Source: CAYNEO01 sp964396245
Lineage (GTDB): Bacteria; Zixibacteria; MSB-5A5; GN15; FEB-12
Assembly (NCBI GenBank): GCA_964396245.1
Contig: CAYNEO010000004.1
Span: forward strand, 1 to 64,000
Reading direction: 5' to 3'
Length of the DNA stretch: 64,000 bases
Made by a program: the position numbers and the translations under genes. Each line of letters opens with the position of its first letter. The stretch's first letter is position 1. The notes beneath the pieces are model-generated. The model saw only the letters and a list, made by a program, of their open reading frames with translations. It ran no database searches and was not told the origin of the DNA. Shown piece by piece: positions 40,679 through 49,855 of this stretch.

Positions 40679-41344
40679 CTAACCCGCGTGTGGTTCCGGC
40701 ATGCGGCCGAACGGCAGCGAGGCCTCGATTGACGGATAGAACTCGTTGAAATAACTGATAGCTCGTTTCGTTGCGGATTCGATGCTGTCGCCGCGCTTGA
40801 GAGGAACGGTCAGCCGCACAATCGCGGCATCGGTTGGACGGAACAGCAGCGAGTTCCGCATGAGATCGAATTTCAGACCGAACTCGTTGCGGATAGCGCC
40901 ACCGCGCGTCTCGAACCAGTATATCATGAGTTGCTTCTTGTTGCGGTCGTCGATGACGAGACGATTGACCTCCCTGGTCTCTCCGTTGGGCAACGGGAGC
41001 GTATACGGTTCGATCCGCTCTATCGTCCAGCCGCCGCCCGGCAGGCAGTGTTTGGGCGAATGGATTTGACTGCCGTACTTCTGCGACCGGAAATAGGCCA
41101 CGAACAACCAGTAGATATCTCCCTCGGAGTCGACATACTGACGGAGAGTTGTGGTGTCCGCCTGAAGAACCTCGTAGCTGTAGTCCGCAAAGCGATGCTC
41201 GGTGCCGGTATAATCGGAAGTATCGAGCGGGATGGCCGAGAATGTCGGCAAATTATCCGATTCTCTCCTGACATACCTCAGGTAATTGCCGAATATGCCG
41301 GCCACCACCAGAAGCACTATGGCTATGACGACTGCACGTTTCAC
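40679..41344 (-). CDS. EpsI-type exosortase-associated protein
   Basis: A 221-residue protein with an N-terminal membrane anchor (VVIAIVLLVVAGIFGNYL). The family motif YGSQIHSPKHCLPGGGW (His...Cys-x-Pro-Gly-x-Gly-Trp) is intact, followed by strand-rich sequence. EpsI domains accompany exosortases, often fused to them, and are thought to act in the same export step; the biochemistry is not established. It overlaps the exosortase stop by four bases (ATGA type), so translation is coupled. The UbiA-like gene follows nine bases downstream. The call rests on the motif plus the partner. Confidence 0.92.
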   Translation of the reverse strand: MKRAVVIAIVLLVVAGIFGNYLRYVRRESDNLPTFSAIPLDTSDYTGTEHRFADYSYEVLQADTTTLRQYVDSEGDIYWLFVAYFRSQKYGSQIHSPKHCLPGGGWTIERIEPYTLPLPNGETREVNRLVIDDRNKKQLMIYWFETRGGAIRNEFGLKFDLMRNSLLFRPTDAAIVRLTVPLKRGDSIESATKRAISYFNEFYPSIEASLPFGRMPEPHAG

Positions 41345-42165
41345 CGGTCGATCCTCCTGAGCACAAACCCGACAACAAACAGCATGATAAAGGCCACCAC
41401 AAAAACGGATAAGCCCAGGATAGTGTGAAGCGGCTCGACGGTTACTTCCTGCGTGACCGTGTAGGCCAGAAGAGACGTTATGAACACGCGAAAGACATTC
41501 GCGGCGACTGCGATCGGAATGGTCGAAAGGAACAATGTCAGTTTCGACCAGAAATGGCGCTGAGTCAGGTATGCATACAGCGCCCCCAGGGCCAGCAGCG
41601 AGACCAGGGAACGCATCCCCGAACAGGCCTCGGCAACTTCCAGCGAGTATCCATCGATATGAATGATGTTTCCCTGTCGGACAACCGCCATGCCGATGGC
41701 ATTCAATACCCCGGCGGTAATCTTCGACGCCAGCAGTTGCATCGGAAATGTCAACGCGTAGTAGATGACGTACGGTATGGGTATCATGAAGAGCAGGAAA
41801 AACAGCTCAAACCAGACCTTCTTGAGAATTTCCCGGCCGAACAGAAGAAAAACGAGTCCGGCAAGTGTCACCACAAACGAAAAACGAGCGGTGAAATATT
41901 CGGCGGCCCCGTTCCCGAGAATGAAAAGCAGGAGTCCGAATACGACGAATATTAATCCCGGCAGGTCGATCATCGCCGGAGTCTTTTTCAGATCCTCGCG
42001 CTTCTGCCAGAGCAGATAGGCCGAAACCAGCGGCACCAGGAACCCGTGAGAATAGTTGCTGTCGTGATACCAGTCCCCAACGAGGTCGTAAAGGGTCGGG
42101 AGGTAAATGGCGAGCAGGATGACAAACGGGGCGGCCAGCAAAACGCCGGGCCGTTTGTGGTTCAT
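41341..42165 (-). CDS. Exosortase (EpsH-type transpeptidase)
   Basis: A 274-residue inner-membrane enzyme with about eight helices. It should cleave a C-terminal sorting signal (PEP-CTERM or variant) and attach the protein to a lipid or sugar carrier. The catalytic residues are all present: Cys in VAEACSGMRSLVSLLALG, Arg in AANVFRVFI, and His in LHTILGLSVF. YSHGFLVPLVSAYLLW near the start is the family opening. ATG 42165 has AGGA seven bases upstream; an ATG six codons earlier is an alternative. It heads the operon exosortase, EpsI, UbiA-like, lipoprotein. No protein in the window ends with a recognisable PEP-CTERM signal, so the substrates are elsewhere. Confidence 0.93.
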   Translation of the reverse strand: MNHKRPGVLLAAPFVILLAIYLPTLYDLVGDWYHDSNYSHGFLVPLVSAYLLWQKREDLKKTPAMIDLPGLIFVVFGLLLFILGNGAAEYFTARFSFVVTLAGLVFLLFGREILKKVWFELFFLLFMIPIPYVIYYALTFPMQLLASKITAGVLNAIGMAVVRQGNIIHIDGYSLEVAEACSGMRSLVSLLALGALYAYLTQRHFWSKLTLFLSTIPIAVAANVFRVFITSLLAYTVTQEVTVEPLHTILGLSVFVVAFIMLFVVGFVLRRIDR

Positions 42166-42456
42166 GGTGATTTCCTGGGGCATCTCTCAATCAAAATAGT
42201 CGTTGGTAGGCCGTAAATCAAACTCAAATGTGTGGATCGACATAAAAAGGAATTACCTTAGACTGGCGGCTCAAATACCGTTATTGCCTTGCCTGTCGGT
42301 ACCGGGAGACAACCGCCGATGGCCGGGAATCCGGCTCTTCGACGTTCTTAAGTTGCCATTTGAAAAGCTATTGGCGATATTGTCGGGGCCGGAAGGCATG
42401 CCGGAAAACCGGGCGGTGACTGTAACCCGTTGGAAGGGAGATAGTATAAGAAGAGA

Positions 42457-43401
42457 ATGTTAAGACGCCGAACACAGAAAACCCGGAATGCACACTACTG
42501 CATTCTCGTAAACCGAAAGGCCGCCCGCTTTCAGCAGAAACCGGTCGACGATCTCGTGAGGGAAATCCGAAAGCAAGGGGGGCACTATACCATCATCGAT
42601 CCCGACTCCGCCATGGAGCTGTACAGCGAGGCAAAGCAACTTGCCGAGAGCAAGAAAGCCGGTCGGTCGGTACTGCCCGCTATCAGTCGATTTGGTAAAG
42701 TGACCGCTCTCGTGGCTTGCGGCGGCGACGGGACCGTCAACCTGGCCGCCCGGGCGGCTATCCCCAACGGACTTCCGGTGGGTATCCTGCCGATGGGCCG
42801 GTTCAACAATATCGCCCGGCACCTGCTCAGTTCGGATGATCCGGCAGTCGGACAGAAGCGGATCCTGGCCGGAAAATATCAGCGGATCGATGCCGGGACC
42901 GCCGCCGATCAGCTCTTTCTCGGCTCGATCGGCTTCGGATTCATACCGGAAATGGCGGTGCTGCTCGATGACCACAAGACACCTCGCCTTGCGATCGGGT
43001 GGGCGCAATTGGCCGCCAAAGCAGCCGCGGGGGTTGAGCCGGTCAAGAGCATAATCAAGATAGATGCCTTCCGGTTCGAACTCAGTCCGCTCATTCTCAA
43101 TATCAACCTGCTGACATTCACGCTCGGTCTGCCGCTGTCACCCGGCTCACTGGTCGATGACGGCCATGCCGAGATCATTCTTGACCGTGGCGACTCCAGC
43201 GGAGAGTTCTCCTCGTATATCCGCTCGGTGTACAAGAACAAGTACATGTACAGCGACCAGATCAGTCAGTACCGCGGCGTCGAGATGTCGATCCAGCCCA
43301 CTAAAGGCCGGACGCTCTATCTTGATGGTGAGCTGCTCGAGCTTCCCACTGAGTATCTTCAGGTCAAAGTCGCGACAAAGAGATTGAAAGTGTTTTGTTG
43401 A
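42457..43401 (+). CDS. Diacylglycerol-kinase-family lipid kinase
   Basis: A 314-residue cytoplasmic or membrane-associated kinase of the DAGK/sphingosine kinase/YegS fold. The nucleotide loop ACGGDGTVNLAARA is the core signature (GGDGT). The next block LPVGILPMGRFNNIARHL replaces the usual P-x-G-T-x-N-D-x-x-R with G-R-F-N-N, a conservative variant. The C-terminal beta-domain ends YLDGELLELPTEY. The GDG-T and DGE residues are what the family uses for ATP and metal. It is divergent from the exosortase operon and followed after six bases by the DUF5683 gene, so probably co-transcribed. The substrate lipid is unknown. Confidence 0.88.
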   Translation: MLRRRTQKTRNAHYCILVNRKAARFQQKPVDDLVREIRKQGGHYTIIDPDSAMELYSEAKQLAESKKAGRSVLPAISRFGKVTALVACGGDGTVNLAARAAIPNGLPVGILPMGRFNNIARHLLSSDDPAVGQKRILAGKYQRIDAGTAADQLFLGSIGFGFIPEMAVLLDDHKTPRLAIGWAQLAAKAAAGVEPVKSIIKIDAFRFELSPLILNINLLTFTLGLPLSPGSLVDDGHAEIILDRGDSSGEFSSYIRSVYKNKYMYSDQISQYRGVEMSIQPTKGRTLYLDGELLELPTEYLQVKVATKRLKVFC

Positions 43402-43407
43402 TCCGTT

Positions 43408-44073
43408 ATGTCTCGCGTCTTGATCACAATCCTGCTGGTTTTCTCATTGTGCCGGCTTTCCTTTGCCGATAGTGAAGTGCCGGACAGCACCCGGGCGGAT
43501 ACGGCATCCACTGCTGAAATCGCTCCCGTTGACAGCCTGCCGGCCGTTGATACCTCGATCACCGCCGATACCTCACCGTCGATTGACACCGTCCTGTTCG
43601 TCCCGCCGGGTGTGACAATTAAGACCGCCGATATTACCAACCCGGAGAACCTGGAGGAGCACCTGACCCAGAATCCCACCGCGGCGCTCTTCAAATCGAT
43701 GTTCGTTCCCGGCTGGGGGCAGATCGGTAACCACCGGTATGTAAAGGCGGGGGTGATCATTGGCCTCGAGACATGGTTTATTGCGTCGGCGGTACATTAT
43801 GCCAATCAGGCGTCGGATCTGAAGAGCAAATACAACAATGAATCCGACCCGATTCTTCGAGACAGCTATTACCGTCAGTATCAGGACAAACGGAATGTCA
43901 GGCTGAAATATACCTGGTTTGCCGGGATTACCGTGTTCGTGTCGATGTTCGATGCGTATGTTGATGCCCAGCTGTCGGGAGCCCCCGATGCCAGGGGGCA
44001 TGATAAGGTGGGAGTGGATATTCGCCCGGATATTCGCGGCGGCGCCAGCCTGGCGGTAACCTACAACTTCTAG
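43408..44073 (+). CDS. DUF5683-like envelope protein
   Basis: A 221-residue protein with a signal peptide (residues 1-20, ending FAD), then a Ser/Thr/Asp/Ala-rich low-complexity region (residues 20-65, many TADTS/DTS units). The conserved core is LFKSMFVPGWGQIGNHRYVK, a DUF5683 motif. Two membrane segments follow (VIIGLETWFIASAVHY and YTWFAGITVFVSMFDAYVDA). The function of this family is not known; it occurs widely in FCB-group bacteria. It begins six bases after the lipid kinase. Its TAG stop and the TAG stop of the convergent HD-GYP gene share the four bases CTAG (44070-44073). Confidence 0.85.
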   Translation: MSRVLITILLVFSLCRLSFADSEVPDSTRADTASTAEIAPVDSLPAVDTSITADTSPSIDTVLFVPPGVTIKTADITNPENLEEHLTQNPTAALFKSMFVPGWGQIGNHRYVKAGVIIGLETWFIASAVHYANQASDLKSKYNNESDPILRDSYYRQYQDKRNVRLKYTWFAGITVFVSMFDAYVDAQLSGAPDARGHDKVGVDIRPDIRGGASLAVTYNF

Positions 44074-45518
44074 TCCTGCAAGATAAAATCCTTCATATCG
44101 ATGCCGTACCGCTCCGGCTCGACCAGTCTGATGATGGACCGATGAAGCTGATCCGGCCTGGAGAGGTCGACCCACTCGTGCACTTTCAGGAAGCCGCTCC
44201 TGTTTCCAATGATTTTGACTATCGGCCGGGCCTTATCCTGATCGTTATGGGTGAGTACCAGGGCAAGTTCGTCAGTATTCAGCAGGACAAGGGATCCCGC
44301 CGGATATACTCCAATGATATTGGTGAATATCTTCAACAGGAAATGGTCGAATTTGACATGCATCTGGTAGCGCATTTTTTTCAAAACCATATCCGGAGGG
44401 ATTGATTTCTTTATGTACACTCTCCCGGAAGTAAGGGCGTCGTAGGTATCGACGATCGAGATGATGCGCGCAAAGAGATCCTTTTGCCGTTTGTTGTAGT
44501 GCAGTACCGGATAACCCGTGAAGTCGTCGTTGATGTGGTGTTCGAACGCACTGCGGGCAGCCCGCGCCGAATGCTCTGAGAGTTTCTGGTTGCGAAGTAT
44601 CGTCTTGGCGCCGAGCGTGGGATGCTGTATCATCTGGAGCCAGTCGTTTTCATCGAAGGCGTCCGGCTTGCGAATCAGGTCCGCGGGCAGCTTGACCTTG
44701 CCGATATCGTGAAACAGGGCGGCAAAGCCAAGTCGCGAAAGCCGGGGTCGGTCGAGACCCATGCGTACACCGACGGTCAGGGCATAGACGCACACGTTGG
44801 TGGAATGCGCATAGGTGTAGTCGTCGAAGTCCTTAATGGCCGACAGTTCTATCAGCGATGATTCGTCGCGGGTGATGTGATCGATAAGTGAATGCACGAC
44901 CCTTTTAGTCTTGGCGATATTGATATCCCGGTCCTGGACCGTATTGGCGACCGCCTCCTGCACGACCGCCATGGCCTGGAAGAACGTCTTGCGCGCCATC
45001 ACACGAAACCGCTGACGATCCTCTTCGACCATCTCCGGTTTCTCGGGCAAGACTTCCTTGATACTGAGCAGATCAATATGCGAGAAGTCGCGTGCATCGA
45101 GTTGCTCGGAAAGGCTCTCCAGATTTTCCAGGCTCGGTTTGATTTCGGCCATGAAGCTGAAAAACCGGCTGATTTCGTCCTCGTTAATCCCGGCGACGAA
45201 GGTAACACCTCCCAGTCCCAACATGCGCCACTCGGAAATAACCCGGGATGCACCGGCCGCTTCCTCCTCGTTGAAGGGGACAAGGCTACTGTTGACGAAA
45301 AATCGCTCCGATACCGCTTTGAACGTGATATCTGCTTCGTTGGGGGCCACCTTCTGCATCAACATGCACAGGAAATCGAGTTGCTTCTTGTATGTTTGGT
45401 TGTTCGGCTCCAGCATGCGGGCCGTTTTATACATGCCGAAAAACGCCTTGAGCAGTTTCTCTTCATCCGGGACGGCGTATTCACTGAGTCGTATGTTCGG
45501 ATCAGTTGTCGTTGTCAT
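44070..45518 (-). CDS. HD-GYP-type phosphodiesterase-like protein
   Basis: A 482-residue protein. The C-terminal half (about 225-400) is an HD-GYP domain: YTYAHSTNVCVYALTVG, LFHDIGKVKLP (His-Asp), IQHPTLGAKTIL, and EHHINDDFTGYP. HD-GYP enzymes cleave cyclic di-GMP; the HHxxxxGxGYP block here has Phe in place of the first Gly, so activity may be changed. Residues 1-200 contain a helical N-terminal region without a known domain. The last about 80 residues form a small beta domain. The ATG at 45518 has GGAGG five bases upstream and lies 17 bases inside the end of the HEAT-repeat gene. This overlap suggests the two proteins act together. Confidence 0.85.
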   Translation of the reverse strand: MTTTTDPNIRLSEYAVPDEEKLLKAFFGMYKTARMLEPNNQTYKKQLDFLCMLMQKVAPNEADITFKAVSERFFVNSSLVPFNEEEAAGASRVISEWRMLGLGGVTFVAGINEDEISRFFSFMAEIKPSLENLESLSEQLDARDFSHIDLLSIKEVLPEKPEMVEEDRQRFRVMARKTFFQAMAVVQEAVANTVQDRDINIAKTKRVVHSLIDHITRDESSLIELSAIKDFDDYTYAHSTNVCVYALTVGVRMGLDRPRLSRLGFAALFHDIGKVKLPADLIRKPDAFDENDWLQMIQHPTLGAKTILRNQKLSEHSARAARSAFEHHINDDFTGYPVLHYNKRQKDLFARIISIVDTYDALTSGRVYIKKSIPPDMVLKKMRYQMHVKFDHFLLKIFTNIIGVYPAGSLVLLNTDELALVLTHNDQDKARPIVKIIGNRSGFLKVHEWVDLSRPDQLHRSIIRLVEPERYGIDMKDFILQD

Positions 45519-47355
45519 CAACGCCTCCATAGATCACTTCCCGCCGCTTTCGGATTGTTTCCTGAGCCAGCCGCTTGAGTTGCGGCCGCCAGCTGCCGCT
45601 GAGTTTTACCAGGAACCGTTCACACTTCTCGCTCCGATTGTGGGCCAGCGCGTGGAAAGCGGCCTGACGAAGCGCGCTGAGAGAACGGTTTCGGAAAGGA
45701 TTGGGTTGCTGGATCAATTTGCTCAGGAAGTCTATGGCATACTCGCCGCCGAGGATTGAGTACGCGGTCAGAAGCATCTGCTGTTCGTCGAGCGCCAGCG
45801 AGTCGAAACTGTCGTCATTGATGATCTCGGTAACGGCATCGAAAGCCGCCTGACCTCGCCGGGCAACGATAGAATTGACCGCCTCCTGCCGGATTTCATA
45901 ATCGGAGTCCCTGACTGCGACGGTGAGTATCTCGAGTGCGCTGTCACTCGGTATGGCACGAAGCGCCCTGACCAGCTCCAGTCGAACCCGGGATTCCTCG
46001 TGATCGATTGCCCTGCGAAGATGTTTGAGCGCCTCTTCGTCCCCGATATGGGCGAGGATCACGACTGCATTTCTGACAACAAACCAGCGCTTGTCGTAAA
46101 TCCCGCGCGAAATTATCCCGATATAGTCCCGACCGCGTGTGGCAAGAAAACCGCAGGCGGCATCCCGGTGAGTGCGGTGTTCCAGACTGCCGAGCATTTC
46201 GGTCACCGGACTCAGCGCCTCCCATCCGAAATTGTTGAAATACCGCCGAAGTTCGTCGGCGCCGATATCCGGGTTTTCGTTGAGCACTTCAGTTAGCCCC
46301 TTCAGATTGTCATGACTCCCAAGAGTGATTCGGGCATCCTTTAGCCGTTGGGACCACGTCGGCTTCTCGTTCGTCAGCCGGTCCTCCAGCGAATGCATAT
46401 AATCAACCAGCAGCCCGGCTTCGACCAGCCGGCAGTGACCGATGAACTCCCGAACAATCTTCTCCGCGATTCCAACGGTTTCGGTGAAGCCGGAGAAATC
46501 ATCTTCCTGGTGGAGGAGTTCCTTGACCAGCTCGGATGTCGATTCATGCAGGTCGAACTGCGCATCCTCGGTAAGCATATCACGGATATGCAGTTCCTCC
46601 TCCTCGGACAGCCGGATTTCGTCGCTGAGAATTACTGAGGCATCCGGGAGCGGCGCAGTGGCAGGGAGGTCCCCAAGTCCCATGGCTTGAACCGCGTCGT
46701 CTGTCTTGAAGGATGCTTCCTCCCCGGCATTATTTGCAAACAGCCGTGAAGGACCATCCGCCGGTTTGCTTTTCTGCTCGACCAGGTCCTCGTCCATGAA
46801 GATGGACTCGAAGCCTTCCACCTCTTCAATGCCGAGCCTGTCCCGTCGACGGTCAGTGTTCTCTTCGATAAGCTCCCGTACCTGGAAGTCGTCATCGTAT
46901 GAGGCAAGAGCGATGTCCTCGACCGTTGTGACGACAAAATGGGAGATGCCGGCTTCCCAGATGGCGTTGACCAGGTCAAATGTATGGCGGGGAGCGTTGA
47001 TGTACTCTTTGATCACATCCAGCAGCAGGTAGACTTCGTCAGGTCCAAGCCCCGCTCTGAACGTGATCGTGGTGACGCCGGCATCGAAAAACAAGCCGGC
47101 CAGACTCTCCTCGCGTGAGCGGTCGACAAAGACCGTTTCATCGCCGAGGCTCAGCTTGTCCTTTTCGACATACAGCTCGATATCGCCGACACCGTCGAGG
47201 GCCTGGTCAAGGTTCTCCGCGAACCTGCGCTTCATGGTCTGCGGCAAGGGGTTGTCTTCGGGATACATCGAGACAACCTTGATCACCTTGAGCATGTCTT
47301 TGAGTGTCGCCCGTATTTGCTCGGTAAAGTCGACGCTTTCGGTCCTAATTCCCAA
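45502..47355 (-). CDS. HEAT-repeat protein coupled to the HD-GYP gene
   Basis: A 617-residue protein without signal peptide. Residues 1-180 are helical, with no recognised domain but similar in style to the N-terminal part of the downstream HD-GYP protein (both contain sections such as FVDRSREESLAGLFFDAG and VNSSLVPFNEEEAAGASRVI). Residues about 370-600 are HEAT repeats (RWFVVRNAVVILAHIGDEEA, SRVRLELVRALRAIPSDSAL, YEIRQEAVNSIVARRG), a protein-binding solenoid. It starts with TTG at 47355, nine bases after GGAGGG; an ATG just upstream is out of frame. The stop overlaps the HD-GYP start. A regulatory or scaffold role is likely. Confidence 0.8.
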   Translation of the reverse strand: MGIRTESVDFTEQIRATLKDMLKVIKVVSMYPEDNPLPQTMKRRFAENLDQALDGVGDIELYVEKDKLSLGDETVFVDRSREESLAGLFFDAGVTTITFRAGLGPDEVYLLLDVIKEYINAPRHTFDLVNAIWEAGISHFVVTTVEDIALASYDDDFQVRELIEENTDRRRDRLGIEEVEGFESIFMDEDLVEQKSKPADGPSRLFANNAGEEASFKTDDAVQAMGLGDLPATAPLPDASVILSDEIRLSEEEELHIRDMLTEDAQFDLHESTSELVKELLHQEDDFSGFTETVGIAEKIVREFIGHCRLVEAGLLVDYMHSLEDRLTNEKPTWSQRLKDARITLGSHDNLKGLTEVLNENPDIGADELRRYFNNFGWEALSPVTEMLGSLEHRTHRDAACGFLATRGRDYIGIISRGIYDKRWFVVRNAVVILAHIGDEEALKHLRRAIDHEESRVRLELVRALRAIPSDSALEILTVAVRDSDYEIRQEAVNSIVARRGQAAFDAVTEIINDDSFDSLALDEQQMLLTAYSILGGEYAIDFLSKLIQQPNPFRNRSLSALRQAAFHALAHNRSEKCERFLVKLSGSWRPQLKRLAQETIRKRREVIYGGVDDNDN

Positions 47356-47423
47356 GGATGCATTCCCTCCGGTATGTTATTACTAATCGGCAGATTACGG
47401 GTGCTTTTGAAGACGACGGCCAT

Positions 47424-47451
47424 AAAAAAGCCGCCCCGGAAAGGAGCGGCT
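47424..47451 (-). terminator. Intrinsic terminator of the nucleotide-sugar operon
   Basis: On the minus strand AGCCGCTCC and GGGGCGGCT pair (47429-47451) around TTTCC, followed by six T (47424-47429). It lies 24 bases after the dehydrogenase stop. Confidence 0.9.
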
Positions 47452-47474
47452 CTATCGTCTTGCAATCAAATCGG

Positions 47475-48854
47475 TTACAGCAGGACTATCTTGCCCCGGT
47501 TGTTGCGCACTTTCTTGGTAGCGTTACGCGTATCGAAAACCACGGTGGCGTTATCGACAATCCACTGGTAGTTGTACTGGGAATGGTCGGTGAGAATCAC
47601 GGTGACGTCCGCCTTTTTCAACAGCGGAGCCGTCAACTTCACCGACTTCACTTTCCCGTTTTTCCACGAAACCTCTGGTACATACGGGTCGTTGTATTGC
47701 ACCCTGGCGCCGTGGTCCTCAAGCAGCTTGATAACGTCAAGTGCGGGGGACTCCCGGATATCCTTGATGTCACGCTTGTAGGCTACCCCGAGCACCACCA
47801 CATGTGCCTTGTTGACCGCCTTGGCGAATCGCTCGTTGAGCATGTCGTTGATTCGACGAACGACATATTCCGGCATCTGGCTGTTGATGTCGCCGGCGAG
47901 CTCGATAAACCGCGCGTAGTAATTAAGCGATTTCAGCTTCCACGACAGGTAATGCGGGTCGATAGGAATACAGTGTCCGCCCAGTCCGGGACCCGGATAA
48001 AACGGCATGAACCCGAACGGCTTGGTCGCCGCCGCATCGATAATCTCCCAGACATCGAGTCCCATCCGGTGACACATCAGCGCCACCTCGTTGACCAGGC
48101 CGATGTTCACCGAGCGAAACGTATTCTCGAGCAGCTTGACCATCTCCGCCGCCATGGTGGTCGAAACCGTCACCACCTCGGGGAGAGTCTGCATGTAAAA
48201 TGTCCGGGCAATTTCGGTACACTTGGGCGTCACACCGCCGACAACGCGCGGCGTATTCCGCGTGTTGTAGCGTGCATTACCGGGGTCGACACGCTCGGGC
48301 GAAAAAGCGAGAAAGAAGTCTTTACCCACTTTCATCCCGGTTTCTTCGAGAATCGGAAGAATCAAATCCTCGGTCGTTCCGGGATACGTGGTTGATTCCA
48401 GCACCACGAGCGTACCCTTTTTGATATAATCACGTATCCATCGTACGGCCGCGAGAATATAGCTGACATCGGGATCCTTGGTCTTCGACAACGGCGTGGG
48501 TACACAGATGGACACGGTATCCACCGTCGCTATTTTCTTCGGGTCTGAGGTGGCGACAAATTTCTTTGCGGCAATGGCGTTCTTCAGATCCGAATCAGGG
48601 ACATCGTCGATATCCGATATGCCGGCATTGAGCCGCTTGACTTTCTCCTCGGAAATATCGAAGCCGGTCACCGAAAAGCCCGCCTGCGTGAGAGTGACGG
48701 AGAGCGGAAGACCGACATACCCCAGTCCAATCACACCCGTATTTGCTTTGCCCGTTTTTATCCTGTCCAGGAGTTCGTCAGCCCACCTGACCGTCTTCTT
48801 CCCGGCTGTCTTCCCGGTTGTTTTCCTGGTTGTTTTCTTCGTTGCTTTCTTCAT
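47475..48854 (-). CDS. UDP-sugar 6-dehydrogenase (UDP-N-acetylhexosamine type) with a basic N-terminal tail
   Basis: A 459-residue NAD-dependent enzyme that oxidises the C6 of a UDP-sugar to the uronic acid, for surface polysaccharide. The nucleotide site is GVIGLGYVGLPLSVTL, followed by VVLESTTYPGTTEDLI, AFSPERVDPGN and LENTFRSVNIGLVNE. The catalytic Cys is in GLGGHCIPIDPHYL. This matches the WbpA/WecC class rather than Ugd. The first 22 residues (KKATKKTTRKTTGKTAGKK) form a Lys/Thr/Gly-rich tail unlike anything in the enzyme fold, like that of histone-H1-type proteins. It starts 33 bases after the reductase stop and ends the operon gmd, rmd-like, dehydrogenase. Confidence 0.92.
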   Translation of the reverse strand: MKKATKKTTRKTTGKTAGKKTVRWADELLDRIKTGKANTGVIGLGYVGLPLSVTLTQAGFSVTGFDISEEKVKRLNAGISDIDDVPDSDLKNAIAAKKFVATSDPKKIATVDTVSICVPTPLSKTKDPDVSYILAAVRWIRDYIKKGTLVVLESTTYPGTTEDLILPILEETGMKVGKDFFLAFSPERVDPGNARYNTRNTPRVVGGVTPKCTEIARTFYMQTLPEVVTVSTTMAAEMVKLLENTFRSVNIGLVNEVALMCHRMGLDVWEIIDAAATKPFGFMPFYPGPGLGGHCIPIDPHYLSWKLKSLNYYARFIELAGDINSQMPEYVVRRINDMLNERFAKAVNKAHVVVLGVAYKRDIKDIRESPALDVIKLLEDHGARVQYNDPYVPEVSWKNGKVKSVKLTAPLLKKADVTVILTDHSQYNYQWIVDNATVVFDTRNATKKVRNNRGKIVLL

Positions 48855-48887
48855 GCCTGTTTATCTCCTGTCCGCCGCGGCCGCAAA

Positions 48888-49853
48888 TCACCTGCGGATC
48901 ATATTCCGCCAGTATTGCAGCGTATCGGCGAGAGTTGTGTGCAGGTTGTACTGAACTTCGAATCCGAGTTCGCGGGCAGCCTTACGATAACTGCCGCGCA
49001 GAACCGGTATATCAGCCTTACGTAAACGCGATTTGTCCGTCTTCACCCTTATTTTGCGGGAGGACATCGCTACCAGGGTGTCCAGCACCGTCTGTATTTT
49101 GACCGCCCTTCCACAGCACAACTGGTATACATCTCCCGGCTTGCCTCGTTCCGCAATCAACCGGTATCCGCGGGCGATATCGCGAACATCGCTCAGGTCT
49201 CTCTTGGCGGACAGATTCCCGACACTCATGACCGGTTTCTGCTTGCCGGCTTCGATCATCGCCACCTGTCGGGCGAACGCCGGCACGACAAAGGTGTCGA
49301 CCTGCCGGGGTCCGGTATGATTGAAAGCCCTGGCGACACTTACCGGCAGCCCGTGCTGGCGATAGTAGTACAGGCTCAATCGCTCGGCGGTAGCCTTCGA
49401 GATACCGTACGGGGAGATCGGGTTGAGCGGCTGATCCTCGGTCAGCGTCTTGTGCTTCGGCGTAAAAGTTCCGTAGCATTCCGACGAACTGATAAAGACG
49501 AATTTCTTCAGCGCCGGGAGCTTGGACGCAGCCTCCAGCATATTGAGCGTACCATCGACATTGATACGAAGCGTCGCGCGCTCATTTGAGAACGAATGAC
49601 CGACCGAGGCCATGGCAGCCAGATGGAAGACATAGTCCGGCTTGGTCAACTCGAGTATCTTGCGGCAATGTTCCGTGCGCTCGATATCCAGCGACACCAG
49701 TTGTACCCGGTTGCGAATGTGCCTGATGTTTGTTGTCGACTCGCGCTTATACCGATTGCCGACCACTTCGTAACCGGCCGCAATCAATTCCTCTGCAAGA
49801 TACGAGCCGGCGAATCCGAGCACGCCGGTAATAAGTGCTTTCGGTCGTTTCAT
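48888..49853 (-). CDS. rmd: GDP-4-keto-6-deoxymannose reductase (GDP-rhamnose synthesis)
   Basis: A 321-residue extended SDR of the nucleotide-sugar group. The Rossmann motif is ALITGVLGFAGSYLAEEL. The active site is ISSSECYGTF and YGISKATAERL (Tyr-x3-Lys). RAFNHTGPRQVDTFVVPAFA is the pattern of the Rmd group, with the FNH-x-GP-x-Q. It lies two bases after gmd, whose product GDP-4-keto-6-deoxymannose it should reduce to GDP-D-rhamnose. A GDP-fucose synthase (fcl) would be an alternative, but the FNHTGPRQ block and absence of an epimerase-type context favour Rmd. The assignment of rmd over a related reductase is moderately sure. Confidence 0.78.
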   Translation of the reverse strand: MKRPKALITGVLGFAGSYLAEELIAAGYEVVGNRYKRESTTNIRHIRNRVQLVSLDIERTEHCRKILELTKPDYVFHLAAMASVGHSFSNERATLRINVDGTLNMLEAASKLPALKKFVFISSSECYGTFTPKHKTLTEDQPLNPISPYGISKATAERLSLYYYRQHGLPVSVARAFNHTGPRQVDTFVVPAFARQVAMIEAGKQKPVMSVGNLSAKRDLSDVRDIARGYRLIAERGKPGDVYQLCCGRAVKIQTVLDTLVAMSSRKIRVKTDKSRLRKADIPVLRGSYRKAARELGFEVQYNLHTTLADTLQYWRNMIRR

Positions 49854-49855
49854 AG

